This document shows positions 40,392 to 50,521 of a stretch of 64,000 nt of DNA, in pieces; position 1 is the stretch's first letter, and the number at the start of each line of letters is the position of its first letter. This stretch comes from Mycolicibacter heraklionensis. GTDB taxonomy: Bacteria; Actinomycetota; Actinomycetes; Mycobacteriales; Mycobacteriaceae. Under the pieces are notes generated by a model. The model did not search any database and was not told where the DNA came from. It was given only the letters and a program-made list of their open reading frames with translations. Location: positions 3,786,880 to 3,850,879 of the forward strand of contig NZ_CP080997.1 of the NCBI RefSeq assembly GCF_019645815.1, in the 5' to 3' direction. The position numbers and the translations under genes are program-made.

Positions 40392-42752
40392 ATGATCGCA
40401 GACGATTACTTTCCGATCGAACCGTGGCAGATTCGCGAAACCCACCTCGACCTGGATCTGCTCGGGCAGACCGAGTCCCTGTTCGCGCTGTCCAACGGAC
40501 ACATCGGCCTGCGCGGCAACCTCGACGAGGGCGAACCGTACGGTCTGCCCGGCACCTACCTGAACTCGTTCTACGAGGTGCGTCCGCTGCCGCATGCCGA
40601 GTCCGGATTCGGCTACCCGCAGGCCGGGCAGACCGTCGTCGACGTGACCAACGGCAAGATCATCCGGCTGGTGGTCGACGACGAACCGTTGGACGTCCGC
40701 TACGGCGAGTTGATCGACCACGAGCGCATCCTCGACATGCGGGCAGGCACCCTGACCCGCCGCGTGCACTGGCGCTCACCGGCGGGAAAACAGGTCAAAG
40801 TGCACTCGACCCGGCTGGTGTCGCTGGCTCTCCGCAGTGTCGCGGCCATCGAATACGTCGTCGAGGCCATCGACGAATTCGTCCGTGTGACAGTGCAATC
40901 CGAGCTGGTCGCCAACGAGGACCAGCCGCCGACCTCCGACGACCCGCGGGTTGCGGCGATCCTGGAGAACCCGCTGGAGGCCGTCGAACGCGAGAACACC
41001 AACACCGGCGCGGTGCTGGTGCATCGCACCCGCGCAAGCCAACTGATGATGGCCGCGGCCATGGATCACGAGGTCGACGTACCCGGCCGGGTTCAGGTCA
41101 ACACCATGACGATCCCGGACGTGGCGGCGACCACCGTGGTGTGCGGCCTGCGTCCCGGGCAGAAACTGCGGATCGTCAAGTACCTGGCCTACGGCTGGTC
41201 CAGCGAACGGTCGCGGCCCGCGCTGCGCGACCAGGCCATCGCTGCGCTGACCGGCGCCCGCTACAGCGGCTGGCAGGGGCTGCTGGAGGCCCAACGGGCC
41301 TATCTCGACGAGTTCTGGGACGGTGCCGACGTCGAGGTCCACGGCGACCCGGACTGCCAGCAGGCGGTCCGCTTCGCACTGTTCCACCTACTGCAGGCCA
41401 GTGCCCGCGCCGAACGCCGCGCGATCCCCAGCAAGGGTCTGACCGGCACCGGTTATGACGGCCATACCTTCTGGGACAGCGAGAGTTTCATCCTGCCGGT
41501 GCTGATCTACACCGCTCCGCACGCCGCGGCCGACGCGCTGCGCTGGCGGGCCACCACGCTCGATCTCGCGCGCGGGCGTGCCACCGAGCTGGGGCTGTCC
41601 GGGGCGGCCTTCCCCTGGCGGACGATCCGCGGCCAGGAGTGCTCCGGGTACTGGCCGGCGGGCACCGCGGCCTGGCACATCAACGCCGACATCGCGGCGG
41701 CGTTCGAGCAGTACCGGGTGGTCACCGGCGACACCACGGTGGAGCAGGAGTGCGGGCTGGCGGTGCTGATCGAGACCGCGCGACTCTGGCGGTCGCTGGG
41801 ACACCACGACCGGCACGGGGTGTGGCACCTGTACGGGGTCACCGGCCCCGACGAATACACCGCGATCGTCCGGGACAACGTCTTCACCAACCTGATGGCC
41901 GCCCACAATCTCCATACCGCCGCCGAGGCATGTGCCCGCCACCCCGATGCCGCCCACGAGCTGGGGGTCACCACCGAGGAGATGGCCGGCTGGCGACATG
42001 CGGCCGACGCGGCGCACATCCCCTACGACGAGGAACTCGGGGTGCATCCGCAGTGCGACGGTTTCACCACGGCCGCGGAATGGGACTTCGACACCCGCAA
42101 CACCTACCCGCTGCTGCTCAACGAACCCTATGTGCGGCTGTATCCGGCTCAGGTGGTCAAGCAGGCCGATCTGCTGCTGGCCATGCAGTGGCGCAGCCAT
42201 GCGTTCACCGACGAGCAGAAGGCGCGCAACGTCGACTACTACGAGCGGCGCACGGTGCGGGACTCGTCGCTGTCGGCATGCACCCAGGCGGTGATGTGCG
42301 CCGAGGTGGGGCACTTGGAGTTGGCCCACGACTACACCTATGAGACGGCGTTCGTCGACCTGCGCGATCTGCACGACAACACCCGCGACGGCCTGCATAT
42401 GGCGGCGCTGGCCGGGACCTGGCTCTCCCTGGTGGCCGGGTTCGGCGGCCTGCGTGACGACGCCGGCGTGCTGTCACTGAATCCCGCGCTGCCGGACGGG
42501 ATCTCACGGCTACGGTTCCGGTTGCGCTGGCGGGGTTTTCGGGTGACGGTAGACGCCAACCACAAAGAGGTCACCTACACGCTGCGCGACGGCCCCGACG
42601 GTCGGCTGACGATCAACCATGCCGGGGAGGAAATCGAACTGAGCACACAGTCGCCGACGACGCTGCCGGCCCGCCGGCGTGAACCGCTGCTGCCCACCCC
42701 GACGCAGCCGCCCGGCCGCGAACCGAAGCACCGCCGGGATGTCGCGCGCTAG
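40392..42752 (+). CDS. GH65 disaccharide phosphorylase (maltose/trehalose-type)
   Basis: 786 aa. N-terminal beta-sandwich (Ser-Asn-Gly-His-Ile-Gly-Leu-Arg-Gly-Asn), alpha/alpha-barrel catalytic domain with the general acid Glu488 in Thr-Gly-Pro-Asp-Glu-Tyr, the phosphate-binding His-x-Ser type region near Arg-Asp-Ser-Ser-Leu-Ser, and a C-terminal beta domain. GH65 enzymes phosphorolyse alpha-linked disaccharides to beta-glucose-1-phosphate, which the upstream mutase could use. The substrate (maltose, trehalose or kojibiose) cannot be read from sequence. Orthologue of Rv3401c in content, here codirectional with the mutase. Last 40 residues are Pro/Arg-rich. Confidence 0.92.
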   Translation: MIADDYFPIEPWQIRETHLDLDLLGQTESLFALSNGHIGLRGNLDEGEPYGLPGTYLNSFYEVRPLPHAESGFGYPQAGQTVVDVTNGKIIRLVVDDEPLDVRYGELIDHERILDMRAGTLTRRVHWRSPAGKQVKVHSTRLVSLALRSVAAIEYVVEAIDEFVRVTVQSELVANEDQPPTSDDPRVAAILENPLEAVERENTNTGAVLVHRTRASQLMMAAAMDHEVDVPGRVQVNTMTIPDVAATTVVCGLRPGQKLRIVKYLAYGWSSERSRPALRDQAIAALTGARYSGWQGLLEAQRAYLDEFWDGADVEVHGDPDCQQAVRFALFHLLQASARAERRAIPSKGLTGTGYDGHTFWDSESFILPVLIYTAPHAAADALRWRATTLDLARGRATELGLSGAAFPWRTIRGQECSGYWPAGTAAWHINADIAAAFEQYRVVTGDTTVEQECGLAVLIETARLWRSLGHHDRHGVWHLYGVTGPDEYTAIVRDNVFTNLMAAHNLHTAAEACARHPDAAHELGVTTEEMAGWRHAADAAHIPYDEELGVHPQCDGFTTAAEWDFDTRNTYPLLLNEPYVRLYPAQVVKQADLLLAMQWRSHAFTDEQKARNVDYYERRTVRDSSLSACTQAVMCAEVGHLELAHDYTYETAFVDLRDLHDNTRDGLHMAALAGTWLSLVAGFGGLRDDAGVLSLNPALPDGISRLRFRLRWRGFRVTVDANHKEVTYTLRDGPDGRLTINHAGEEIELSTQSPTTLPARRREPLLPTPTQPPGREPKHRRDVAR

Positions 42753-42791
42753 GAGCCACAGCGCATCTTCGCCGACCAGCGCAGGGCGCCG

Positions 42792-43361
42792 TCAGCTTGG
42801 CGGCCCGCTGATCCGCTCCAGCTGTGCGGCCACCTCCGCACGCAGCTCCTCGCCGGTCAGCTTCTCCAGACCGGCCGCCGAGCGCAGGAACGGCTCGAAC
42901 AGCCACCATCCGAGTTGCAGCGCAACGGCGTTCGCGACCGCCAGCCGGGCGGTCGGCTCGTCGTGACGGGAGCGCTGCTGGTCCAGCAGCCGCTCGATCG
43001 CGGGAAACCGGCTCTGTAACTGCCCCACCGGATAGCCGTCGAGCAGTGCGCGGGCCATCACCCGCAGCTGCCGGTCGGCCACCGGTTCCACCTGATCGGC
43101 GGGGGCCCCGGCCTCCAGCAGCACGGTGAGCTCGCCGCCGAGGTGGTCGAGCACGGCACCCACCAGCCGATCCTTGGCGCCGAAATGGCGGAACACCAAG
43201 CCGTGGTTGACCTTGGCCCGCGCAGCGATGTCCCGGATCGACGTGGCGGCTGGTCCGCGTTCGGCAAACAGCTCGGCGGCGGCCGCCAGGATCGCCGCAG
43301 ACACCTCTTCCCTGCCGACCGGGGTCGCGGCCCGCCGCCCGGTTGCCGAGTCTGTAGTCAT
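42792..43361 (-). CDS. TetR-family repressor, Rv3405c-like
   Basis: 189 aa from ATG 43361. HTH: Ser-Ile-Arg-Asp-Ile-Ala-Ala-Arg-Ala-Lys-Val-Asn-His-Gly-Leu-Val-Phe-Arg-His-Phe (about 41-60). Divergent from the dioxygenase/sulfatase gene with two palindromes between, one covering this gene's own start codon. This matches the Rv3405c/Rv3406 pair, where the repressor controls the sulfatase and itself. Loss of the repressor would raise the dioxygenase. Confidence 0.92.
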   Translation of the reverse strand: MTTDSATGRRAATPVGREEVSAAILAAAAELFAERGPAATSIRDIAARAKVNHGLVFRHFGAKDRLVGAVLDHLGGELTVLLEAGAPADQVEPVADRQLRVMARALLDGYPVGQLQSRFPAIERLLDQQRSRHDEPTARLAVANAVALQLGWWLFEPFLRSAAGLEKLTGEELRAEVAAQLERISGPPS

Positions 43362-43370
43362 ATGACTACA
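43353..43370. promoter_or_regulatory. TetR operator 1, perfect palindrome over the repressor start codon
   Basis: TGTAGTCATATGACTACA is a perfect 18-bp palindrome and contains the ATG of the TetR gene (minus strand). A dimeric repressor bound here would block transcription or translation entry of its own gene. Confidence 0.85.
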
Positions 43371-43385
43371 CTAGCGCACACATCG

Positions 43386-43403
43386 TGTAGTCACTTGACT
43401 ACA
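43386..43403. promoter_or_regulatory. TetR operator 2, upstream of the dioxygenase gene
   Basis: TGTAGTCACTTGACTACA has the same 8-base arms as operator 1; only the two central bases break symmetry. Its centre is 33 bp (about three helical turns) from that of operator 1 and it ends 22 bases before the dioxygenase start. Confidence 0.85.
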
Positions 43404-43425
43404 GATGATCTGAAAGGACAACCCG

Positions 43426-44319
43426 ATGACCGTTCCCCCGCTCTCCATCACCCGGCTCGGCAGCCGCATCGGCGCCCGCGTCGACGGCGTGCGCCTCGGC
43501 GGTGACCTCGACCAGGCCATGGTCGACGAAATCCACCAGGCCCTGCTGCGCCACAAGGTGCTGTTCTTCCAGGGCCAGCACCACCTCGACGACGACTCCC
43601 AGCACGCGTTCGCCGCGCTGCTGGGCAACCCGGTCGCCCACCCGACGCTGCAGCGCGACGACGCGCCGCTCATCACCCCGATCGACTCCGAGTACGCCAA
43701 GGCCAACCGCTGGCACACCGACGTCACGTTCGTACCCGACTATCCGGCGGCGTCGATCCTGCGGGCGGTCACCCTGCCCAGCTACGGCGGGTCCACCCTC
43801 TGGGCGTCCACGGCGGCGGCCTACGACGCACTGCCCGAACCGCTGAAGCGGCTCACCGAGAACCTGCGAGCGCTGCACAGCAACCGTTTCGACTACGCCC
43901 TGGGCGGCGCCGTTGCGGTTCCCGACGAGGTCCGCGCCATGGCGGTGCGGTTCCAGATGCCCGACCTGCGCACCGAGCACCCGGTAGTACGGGTGCACCC
44001 GGAGACCGGGGAACGCACGCTGGTGGCGGGTGATTTCGTGCGCGGCTTCGTCGGCCTCGACGACCACGAGTCACGCGTACTGCTGGATCTACTGCAGCAG
44101 CGGATCACCTTGCCGGAGAACACCGTTCGATGGAGCTGGGAACCCGGCGACGTCGCTGTCTGGGACAATCGCGCCACCCAGCACCGCGCTGTTGCCGACT
44201 ACGACGACCAGCACCGGGTGATGCACCGAGTCACGCTGGCCGGCGACGTCCCCGTCGACGTGCACGGAAACCCCAGCCGGGCGATCAGCGGTGTTCCGCT
44301 GCAAACGCTCGCCAGCTGA
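43426..44319 (+). CDS. TauD/TfdA-type 2OG dioxygenase, Rv3406-like alkyl sulfatase
   Basis: 297 aa; AAAGGA lies seven bases before ATG 43426. Iron ligands His97-x-Asp99 (Trp-His-Thr-Asp-Val-Thr-Phe) and His253 (Gln-His-Arg-Ala-Val-Ala-Asp-Tyr), with the 2OG-binding Arg in the C-terminal Arg-Val-Thr-Leu. Rv3406 is a type II (2-oxoglutarate-dependent) sulfatase that uses alkyl sulfates for sulfur and can inactivate certain DprE1 inhibitors by oxidation. Same arrangement with a divergent TetR gene here. Confidence 0.92.
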   Translation: MTVPPLSITRLGSRIGARVDGVRLGGDLDQAMVDEIHQALLRHKVLFFQGQHHLDDDSQHAFAALLGNPVAHPTLQRDDAPLITPIDSEYAKANRWHTDVTFVPDYPAASILRAVTLPSYGGSTLWASTAAAYDALPEPLKRLTENLRALHSNRFDYALGGAVAVPDEVRAMAVRFQMPDLRTEHPVVRVHPETGERTLVAGDFVRGFVGLDDHESRVLLDLLQQRITLPENTVRWSWEPGDVAVWDNRATQHRAVADYDDQHRVMHRVTLAGDVPVDVHGNPSRAISGVPLQTLAS

Positions 44320-44333
44320 AACCCGCTGCGGAC

Positions 44334-46076
44334 TCAGCCGACCGCGTCGGTGCGCTTGTCCGGCCAGCGCAGCGCGCCGAATGCGCCGCTGGGCACCGCC
44401 GGGTCGCGCGGGGCGATCGGGTCGAGGCGCCGGTAGGCCTCGCCCTGGGCCGGCCGCAGGTCGGCTTCGCCCTTGTTGGGCCACAGCGACGCCGCGCGCT
44501 CGGCCTGCGCGGTGATCGACAGTGACGGGTTGACGCCGAGGTTGGCCGACACCGCCGCGCCGTCCATCACCGCCAGAGTCGGGTAGCCGTACACCCGCTG
44601 GTAGGGGTCGATGACGCCGTGCTCGGGGCTGTCACCGATCGCCGCCCCGCCCAGAAAGTGCGCGGTGAGTGGGATGTTGAACAGCTCGCCCCAGGTGCCG
44701 CCGGCCACCCCGTCGATCTTGGCGGCGATGCGGCGGGTGACCTCGTTGCCGACCGGGATCCAGCTCGGGTTCGGCTCGCCGTGACCCTGCTTGCTGGTGT
44801 AGCGGCGGATGCCCAGCTTGCCGCGTTTGGTGAAGGTGGTGATCGAGTTGTCCAGATGCTGCATGACCAGGGCGATCACGGTGCGCTCGCTCCAGTGCCG
44901 CGGGTTGAGCAACCGCAGGATGTGGCGGGGGTCTTCGCGGGCCTGGTCCAGCAGTTGGCGCCAGCGTGGCACATCGGTTCCCTGCGGGCCGGAGCCATCG
45001 GTCATCAGGGTCTGCAACAGCCCCATGGCGTTGGAGCCCTTGCCATAACGGACCGGTTCGACGTGGGTGTCGGCGGTGGGGTGAATCGAGGAGGTGATCG
45101 CCACGCCGTGGGTCAGGTTCAGGTCCGGATTGACGTTCAATGTCGCCGCACCCACGATGGATTCGGAGTTGGTGCGGGTCAGCACGCCCAGTTTGTCGGA
45201 CAGCTTGGGCAGCTTGCCTTTGTCGCGCATCTTGAACAGCAGCCGCTGGGTGTTGTAGGTGCCGGCCGCCAGGATCAGATACCGGGCGGTGAAAGTCTTG
45301 CGGTGCCGGCGCGCCCGCAAGCCGGTGCGCACCGTCGTCACCTGCCACAGCCCGTCGCCACCCTGCTCGAACGCGGTCACGGTGGTCATCGGATGCACCT
45401 GCGCGCCAGACGATTCCGCCAGATACAGGTAGTTCTTCACCAGGGTGTTCTTGGCGCCCCAGCGACAGCCCGTCATGCACTCACCGCATTCGATGCAGCC
45501 GGTGCGGTTGGGCCCGGCGCCGCCGAAGAACGGATCGGCGACGGTCTTGCCCGGCGTCTTGGCTCCGCTGGCGCCGTCCGGTCCGAAGAACACCCCGACC
45601 GGGGTGGCCACGAACGTGTCGCCGACCCCCATGTCATCGGCGACCTGCTTGACGATGCGGTCCGCGTCGGTGAATGTCGGGTTCTTGACCACACCGAGCA
45701 TCCGCTGGGCCTGGTCGTAGTGCGGCATCAGCTCGGCGCGCCAGTCGGTGATGTGCGCCCACTGTTTGTCGGCGAAGAACGGCTCCGGCGGTACGTAGAG
45801 CGTGTTGGCGTAGTTCAGCGACCCGCCGCCGACCCCGGCGCCGGCCAGCACCATGACGTTGTTGAGCAGGTGGATGCGCTGGATGCCGTAGCAACCCAGC
45901 TTCGGCGCCCAGAGGAACTCGCGCAGGTGCCAGGAGTTCTTGGCGAAATCCTCGTCGGCGTATCGGCGTCCCGCTTCCAAAACGCCTACGCGGTAGCCCT
46001 TCTCGGTCAGCCGCAGCGCGCTCACGCTGCCACCAAAACCCGAGCCGATGATGAGAACGTCGTAGTCCGGCTCCAT
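44334..46076 (-). CDS. choD: Cholesterol oxidase-type GMC oxidoreductase ChoD
   Basis: 580 aa from ATG 46076; TTG 46085 is a weaker option. FAD-binding Gly-Ser-Gly-Phe-Gly-Gly-Ser near residue 11, Leu-Ala-Gly-Ala-Gly-Val-Gly-Gly-Gly-Ser-Leu-Asn-Tyr-Ala (about 80-93), and a cysteine-rich Gly-Cys-Ile-Glu-Cys-Gly-Glu-Cys-Met-Thr-Gly-Cys segment (about 195-206). Near-identical in layout to Rv3409c. The family is annotated as cholesterol oxidase, but the main cholesterol-oxidising activity in mycobacteria is held by 3beta-HSD, so the substrate remains open. No signal peptide. Confidence 0.93.
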   Translation of the reverse strand: MEPDYDVLIIGSGFGGSVSALRLTEKGYRVGVLEAGRRYADEDFAKNSWHLREFLWAPKLGCYGIQRIHLLNNVMVLAGAGVGGGSLNYANTLYVPPEPFFADKQWAHITDWRAELMPHYDQAQRMLGVVKNPTFTDADRIVKQVADDMGVGDTFVATPVGVFFGPDGASGAKTPGKTVADPFFGGAGPNRTGCIECGECMTGCRWGAKNTLVKNYLYLAESSGAQVHPMTTVTAFEQGGDGLWQVTTVRTGLRARRHRKTFTARYLILAAGTYNTQRLLFKMRDKGKLPKLSDKLGVLTRTNSESIVGAATLNVNPDLNLTHGVAITSSIHPTADTHVEPVRYGKGSNAMGLLQTLMTDGSGPQGTDVPRWRQLLDQAREDPRHILRLLNPRHWSERTVIALVMQHLDNSITTFTKRGKLGIRRYTSKQGHGEPNPSWIPVGNEVTRRIAAKIDGVAGGTWGELFNIPLTAHFLGGAAIGDSPEHGVIDPYQRVYGYPTLAVMDGAAVSANLGVNPSLSITAQAERAASLWPNKGEADLRPAQGEAYRRLDPIAPRDPAVPSGAFGALRWPDKRTDAVG

Positions 46077-46080
46077 AGCC

Positions 46081-46113
46081 AGCAAGTATGACCGTACTCA
46101 GCAGTAACTTGCT
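46081..46113. promoter_or_regulatory. Inverted repeat just upstream of choD
   Basis: AGCAAGT (46081-46087) and ACTTGCT (46107-46113) form a perfect 7-bp inverted repeat with a 19-base spacer, beginning five bases before the choD ATG. The arms look like the half-sites of the KstR2 motif but the spacing is far wider, so the regulator is unknown. Confidence 0.3.
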
Positions 46114-46136
46114 AGAAAGGCTGCCCTTACCTGGAG

Positions 46137-47285
46137 TCAGGAGCCGACGGTCAGCCCGACCTTCTGAAACTCCTTGAGGTCGCAGTAGCCGGCCTTGGCC
46201 ATCGAGCGACGCAGCCCGCCGACCAGGTTCAGCGAGCCGAACGGGTCGTCGGAGGGGCCCTCGAGCACCTGCGCCAGGCCGGGGCGCTCGCCGTAGGCGA
46301 CCTGCATCAGCGCACCGCGCGGCAGGGACGGGTGGGCGGCAGCCGACGGCCAGAACCAGCCGTCGCCCTGCGCCTCGGCGGCGGCCGCCAGCGGCGTACC
46401 CAGCACCACCGCGTCGGCGCCGCAGGCGATCGCCTTGGCCAGATCCCCGGAGGTGTGGATGTCACCGTCGGCCAGCACGTGCACGTAGCGCCCGCCGGTC
46501 TCGTCCAGGTACTCGCGGCGCGCGGCGGCCGCGTCGGCGATCGCGGTGGCCATCGGCACCGAGATGCCCAGCACCTCATCGGAGGTGGTCACCCCGGAGG
46601 TGGAGCCGTAGCCGACGATCACCCCGGCCGCGCCGGTCCGCATCAGGTGCAGCGCGGTGCGGTGGTCGATCACCCCGCCGGCCACCACCGGGATGTCCAG
46701 CTCGGAGATGAAGGTCTTCAAGTTGAGCGGTTCCCCGGCCCCGTCGCGGTCCACGGCGACCCGCTCGGCGGAGATGATGGTGCCCTGGATGACCAGCAGG
46801 TCGACACCGGCAGCCACCAGCGCCGGGGTCAGCGCGGCGGCGTTCTGCGGGCTCACCCGCACCGCGGTGGTCACTCCGGCCTCGCTGATGCGCGCCACCG
46901 CGGCACCCAACAGCTCGGGGTTCAGCGGCGCGGCGTGCAACTGCTGCAGCAGCCGGATCGCCGCCGACGGCTCGGGTTCTTTGGCGGCGGCCTCGGTGAC
47001 CTGGGCGATCTTGGCCTCGACGTCGGCGTGCCGGCCGATCAGCCCTTCGCCGTTGAGCACACCCAGCCCGCCGAGCCGGCCCAGCTCGATGGCGAACTCC
47101 GGGGAGACCAGTGCGTCGGTGGGATGTGCCAGTACCGGCATCTCGAACCGGTAGGCATCCAGCTGCCAGGCCGTGGACACGTCCTTGGAGGAGCGGGTGC
47201 GCCGAGACGGCACGATGTTGATGTCGTCGAGCTCATAGGTGCGACGGGCGGTGCGGCCCATGCCGATCTCAACCATGTCACGCAT
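46137..47285 (-). CDS. guaB3: GuaB3, IMP dehydrogenase-like protein of the GuaB3 subgroup
   Basis: 382 aa from ATG 47285. IMPDH-type TIM barrel without CBS domains. Conserved blocks: Glu-Ile-Gly-Met-Gly-Arg-Thr-Ala-Arg-Arg-Thr-Tyr, Leu-Gly-Val-Leu-Asn-Gly-Glu-Gly-Leu, Val-Gly-Tyr-Gly-Ser-Thr and Met-Ala-Lys-Ala-Gly-Tyr-Cys. The catalytic-loop Cys environment differs from that of GuaB2. The actinobacterial GuaB3 branch has been linked to GMP reductase activity in some species, so its reaction is uncertain. Downstream of guaB2 by 56 bases. Confidence 0.93.
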   Translation of the reverse strand: MRDMVEIGMGRTARRTYELDDINIVPSRRTRSSKDVSTAWQLDAYRFEMPVLAHPTDALVSPEFAIELGRLGGLGVLNGEGLIGRHADVEAKIAQVTEAAAKEPEPSAAIRLLQQLHAAPLNPELLGAAVARISEAGVTTAVRVSPQNAAALTPALVAAGVDLLVIQGTIISAERVAVDRDGAGEPLNLKTFISELDIPVVAGGVIDHRTALHLMRTGAAGVIVGYGSTSGVTTSDEVLGISVPMATAIADAAAARREYLDETGGRYVHVLADGDIHTSGDLAKAIACGADAVVLGTPLAAAAEAQGDGWFWPSAAAHPSLPRGALMQVAYGERPGLAQVLEGPSDDPFGSLNLVGGLRRSMAKAGYCDLKEFQKVGLTVGS

Positions 47286-47341
47286 GACGGGTCAGCCTCG
47301 TTTCTGTTTCGCTGCGCGAGAATGCCGGGACGAACGCCTGC

Positions 47342-48925
<1,584 letters not shown>

Positions 48926-49066
48926 CGGGAGCCTCCACTACGCAGCCGGGGTGAGAAGTCCATCCTAATCGCGGCGCGCGGAAGCTTTCGCCCGCCACCA
49001 CCTTAGTCGCCGGGCGAGGTCCCGCGGCCTACCGCTGGCGTTCTGTCATGGCGACTGCGTACCCTG

Positions 49067-49477
49067 ATGGGCGTGCGTGACCACCTGCCACCCGGTTTGC
49101 CACCCGACCCGTTTGCCGACGATCCGCATGACCCGTCCGCCGCGCTGGACGCCGTCGAACCTGGCCAGCCACTGGACCCGCAGGAGCGGACCGCAGTCGA
49201 GGCCGACCTCGCCGACCTGGCGGTCTACGAAGCCTTACTGGCACACCGGGGAATTCGCGGCCTGGTGGTGTGCTGCGACGACTGCCAGCAGGACCATTAC
49301 CACGACTGGGACATGCTGCGAGCCAACCTGCTGCAGCTGCTCATCGACGGCACCGTCCGCCCGCACGAGCCGGCCTATGACCCGGAGCCGGACAGCTACG
49401 TGACGTGGGATTACTGCCGCGGCTACGCCGACGCGTCGCTCAACGGGGCGACCTCGGAAGCCGACGGATACCGCTGA
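49067..49477 (+). CDS. DUF5319 family protein
   Basis: 136 aa, same length as Rv3412. Acidic, Asp/Pro-rich N-terminus (Asp-Pro-Phe-Ala-Asp-Asp-Pro), a helical middle and a Val-Val-Cys-Cys-Asp-Asp-Cys-Gln-Gln-Asp-His-Tyr-His segment whose Cys/His residues could bind a metal, then Trp-Asp-Met-Leu-Arg. Conserved across mycobacteria next to guaB2; function unknown. Divergent from guaB2 with a 141-base gap. Confidence 0.88.
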   Translation: MGVRDHLPPGLPPDPFADDPHDPSAALDAVEPGQPLDPQERTAVEADLADLAVYEALLAHRGIRGLVVCCDDCQQDHYHDWDMLRANLLQLLIDGTVRPHEPAYDPEPDSYVTWDYCRGYADASLNGATSEADGYR

Positions 49478-50266
49478 TCAGGGCCTATGCCAGTTGCCGC
49501 CGCGGTGGCGCACCAGCTCGGCGGCCTCGTCACGCAGACCGCGTAGCTCTTCAGCCGTCCGCGTAGTGCTGCCGACATCGGCCAACATGCACGCCAGCGC
49601 CCATCGCAGCGGGATCAGCCCCAACCGGCCGGTGTCCTGTAGTGCGACCTCGGCGACGTTGCGCGCTCGATCGACGTTCCCCGCGCAGCACAGCGCGCCG
49701 GCCAGCACCACCTGACTTTTCACCCGGTGGCGCACCATGACGTCGCTCGCGAGCTCGCACGCCTGCTCGGCATGGCGCACCGCGGTGGCTCCGTCGCCGG
49801 TGACCATCGCCAATTCTGCGGTCACCCAGTGCCGGCGGACCGCCAGGCGCGGCGGTGCGGTGGACGGCTCGGGCTCGGCCCGGGCCAGCAGTGCCGCCGA
49901 CGCCGCGAAACGCCCGACTCCCAGGGCGTCGGCGGCCAACCCGACCAGTGCATCGGCATGGGCTTCGAAGTCGTCGCCGGCCAGCGCCAGCGCCCGCCCG
50001 TCGAAGCCGCGAGCCGCGTCGTGCCCGCCGAGTTGGCGCAGGAACGAACCCCGGGTGCTGTATGCCAGGGAGGCCAGCGGGCCGGTCGGCACCTCGCGCA
50101 CCAGCACCGCCAGATCAGTCGCAGCGCTGGCGTAGCGCCCCTGCCCGCCGGCCGCGACGGCGCGCAGCCACCGCTGCCGGGGCGTGGTGGCTTCGGGCAG
50201 GGGCCAGCGGCCGGGTTCATCCCCGAACGCGGCAGCCGCCAGGGCTGCTTTGGGGTCCTCAATCAT
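49478..50266 (-). CDS. Helical-repeat (TPR-like) protein, Rv3415c family
   Basis: 262 aa from ATG 50266. Alanine-rich helical pairs (Trp-Leu-Arg-Ala-Val-Ala-Ala-Gly-Gly-Gln-Gly-Arg-Tyr-x-x-Ala, Ala-Leu-Ala-Gly-Asp-Asp-Phe-Glu-Ala-His-Ala-Asp) suggest TPR-like repeats. Corresponds to Rv3415c, which in M. tuberculosis adjoins sigD. Here it is immediately followed (convergently, no gap) by the DUF5319 gene: sigD and its anti-sigma gene are not between them. Function unknown. Confidence 0.82.
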   Translation of the reverse strand: MIEDPKAALAAAAFGDEPGRWPLPEATTPRQRWLRAVAAGGQGRYASAATDLAVLVREVPTGPLASLAYSTRGSFLRQLGGHDAARGFDGRALALAGDDFEAHADALVGLAADALGVGRFAASAALLARAEPEPSTAPPRLAVRRHWVTAELAMVTGDGATAVRHAEQACELASDVMVRHRVKSQVVLAGALCCAGNVDRARNVAEVALQDTGRLGLIPLRWALACMLADVGSTTRTAEELRGLRDEAAELVRHRGGNWHRP

Positions 50267-50418
50267 CGCTGCGCGACGTTACGCGGTATCGCCGCGCCAT
50301 AACCACTTCACAGAATGCGGAATAACATCCACTCTCACGGAATGTCCACCCGTTTAGGCCAGCCTTTCTTAACCATCACGTTGGTTTTACTTCAGATCGT
50401 TTAGTTACCGTCCCCTCG

Positions 50419-50440
50419 GCGCCGGAATTACAGCCGGCGC
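50419..50440 (+). promoter_or_regulatory. Hairpin in the 5' region of whiB3
   Basis: GCGCCGG and CCGGCGC form a perfect 7-bp stem with an eight-base loop, followed by TGTTTTAC. It ends 81 bases before the whiB3 start. Stem plus T-rich tail resembles an intrinsic terminator in the leader, so attenuation is possible. The preceding 50290-50415 is AT-rich and probably the promoter. Confidence 0.45.
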
Positions 50441-50521
50441 TGTTTTACGCGCACCACCCAGACACCGCTCGGCAGGCCGTATTCCCAAGATCGGCCGAAC
50501 AGCGTCTTGAGAGGGGTTCCC

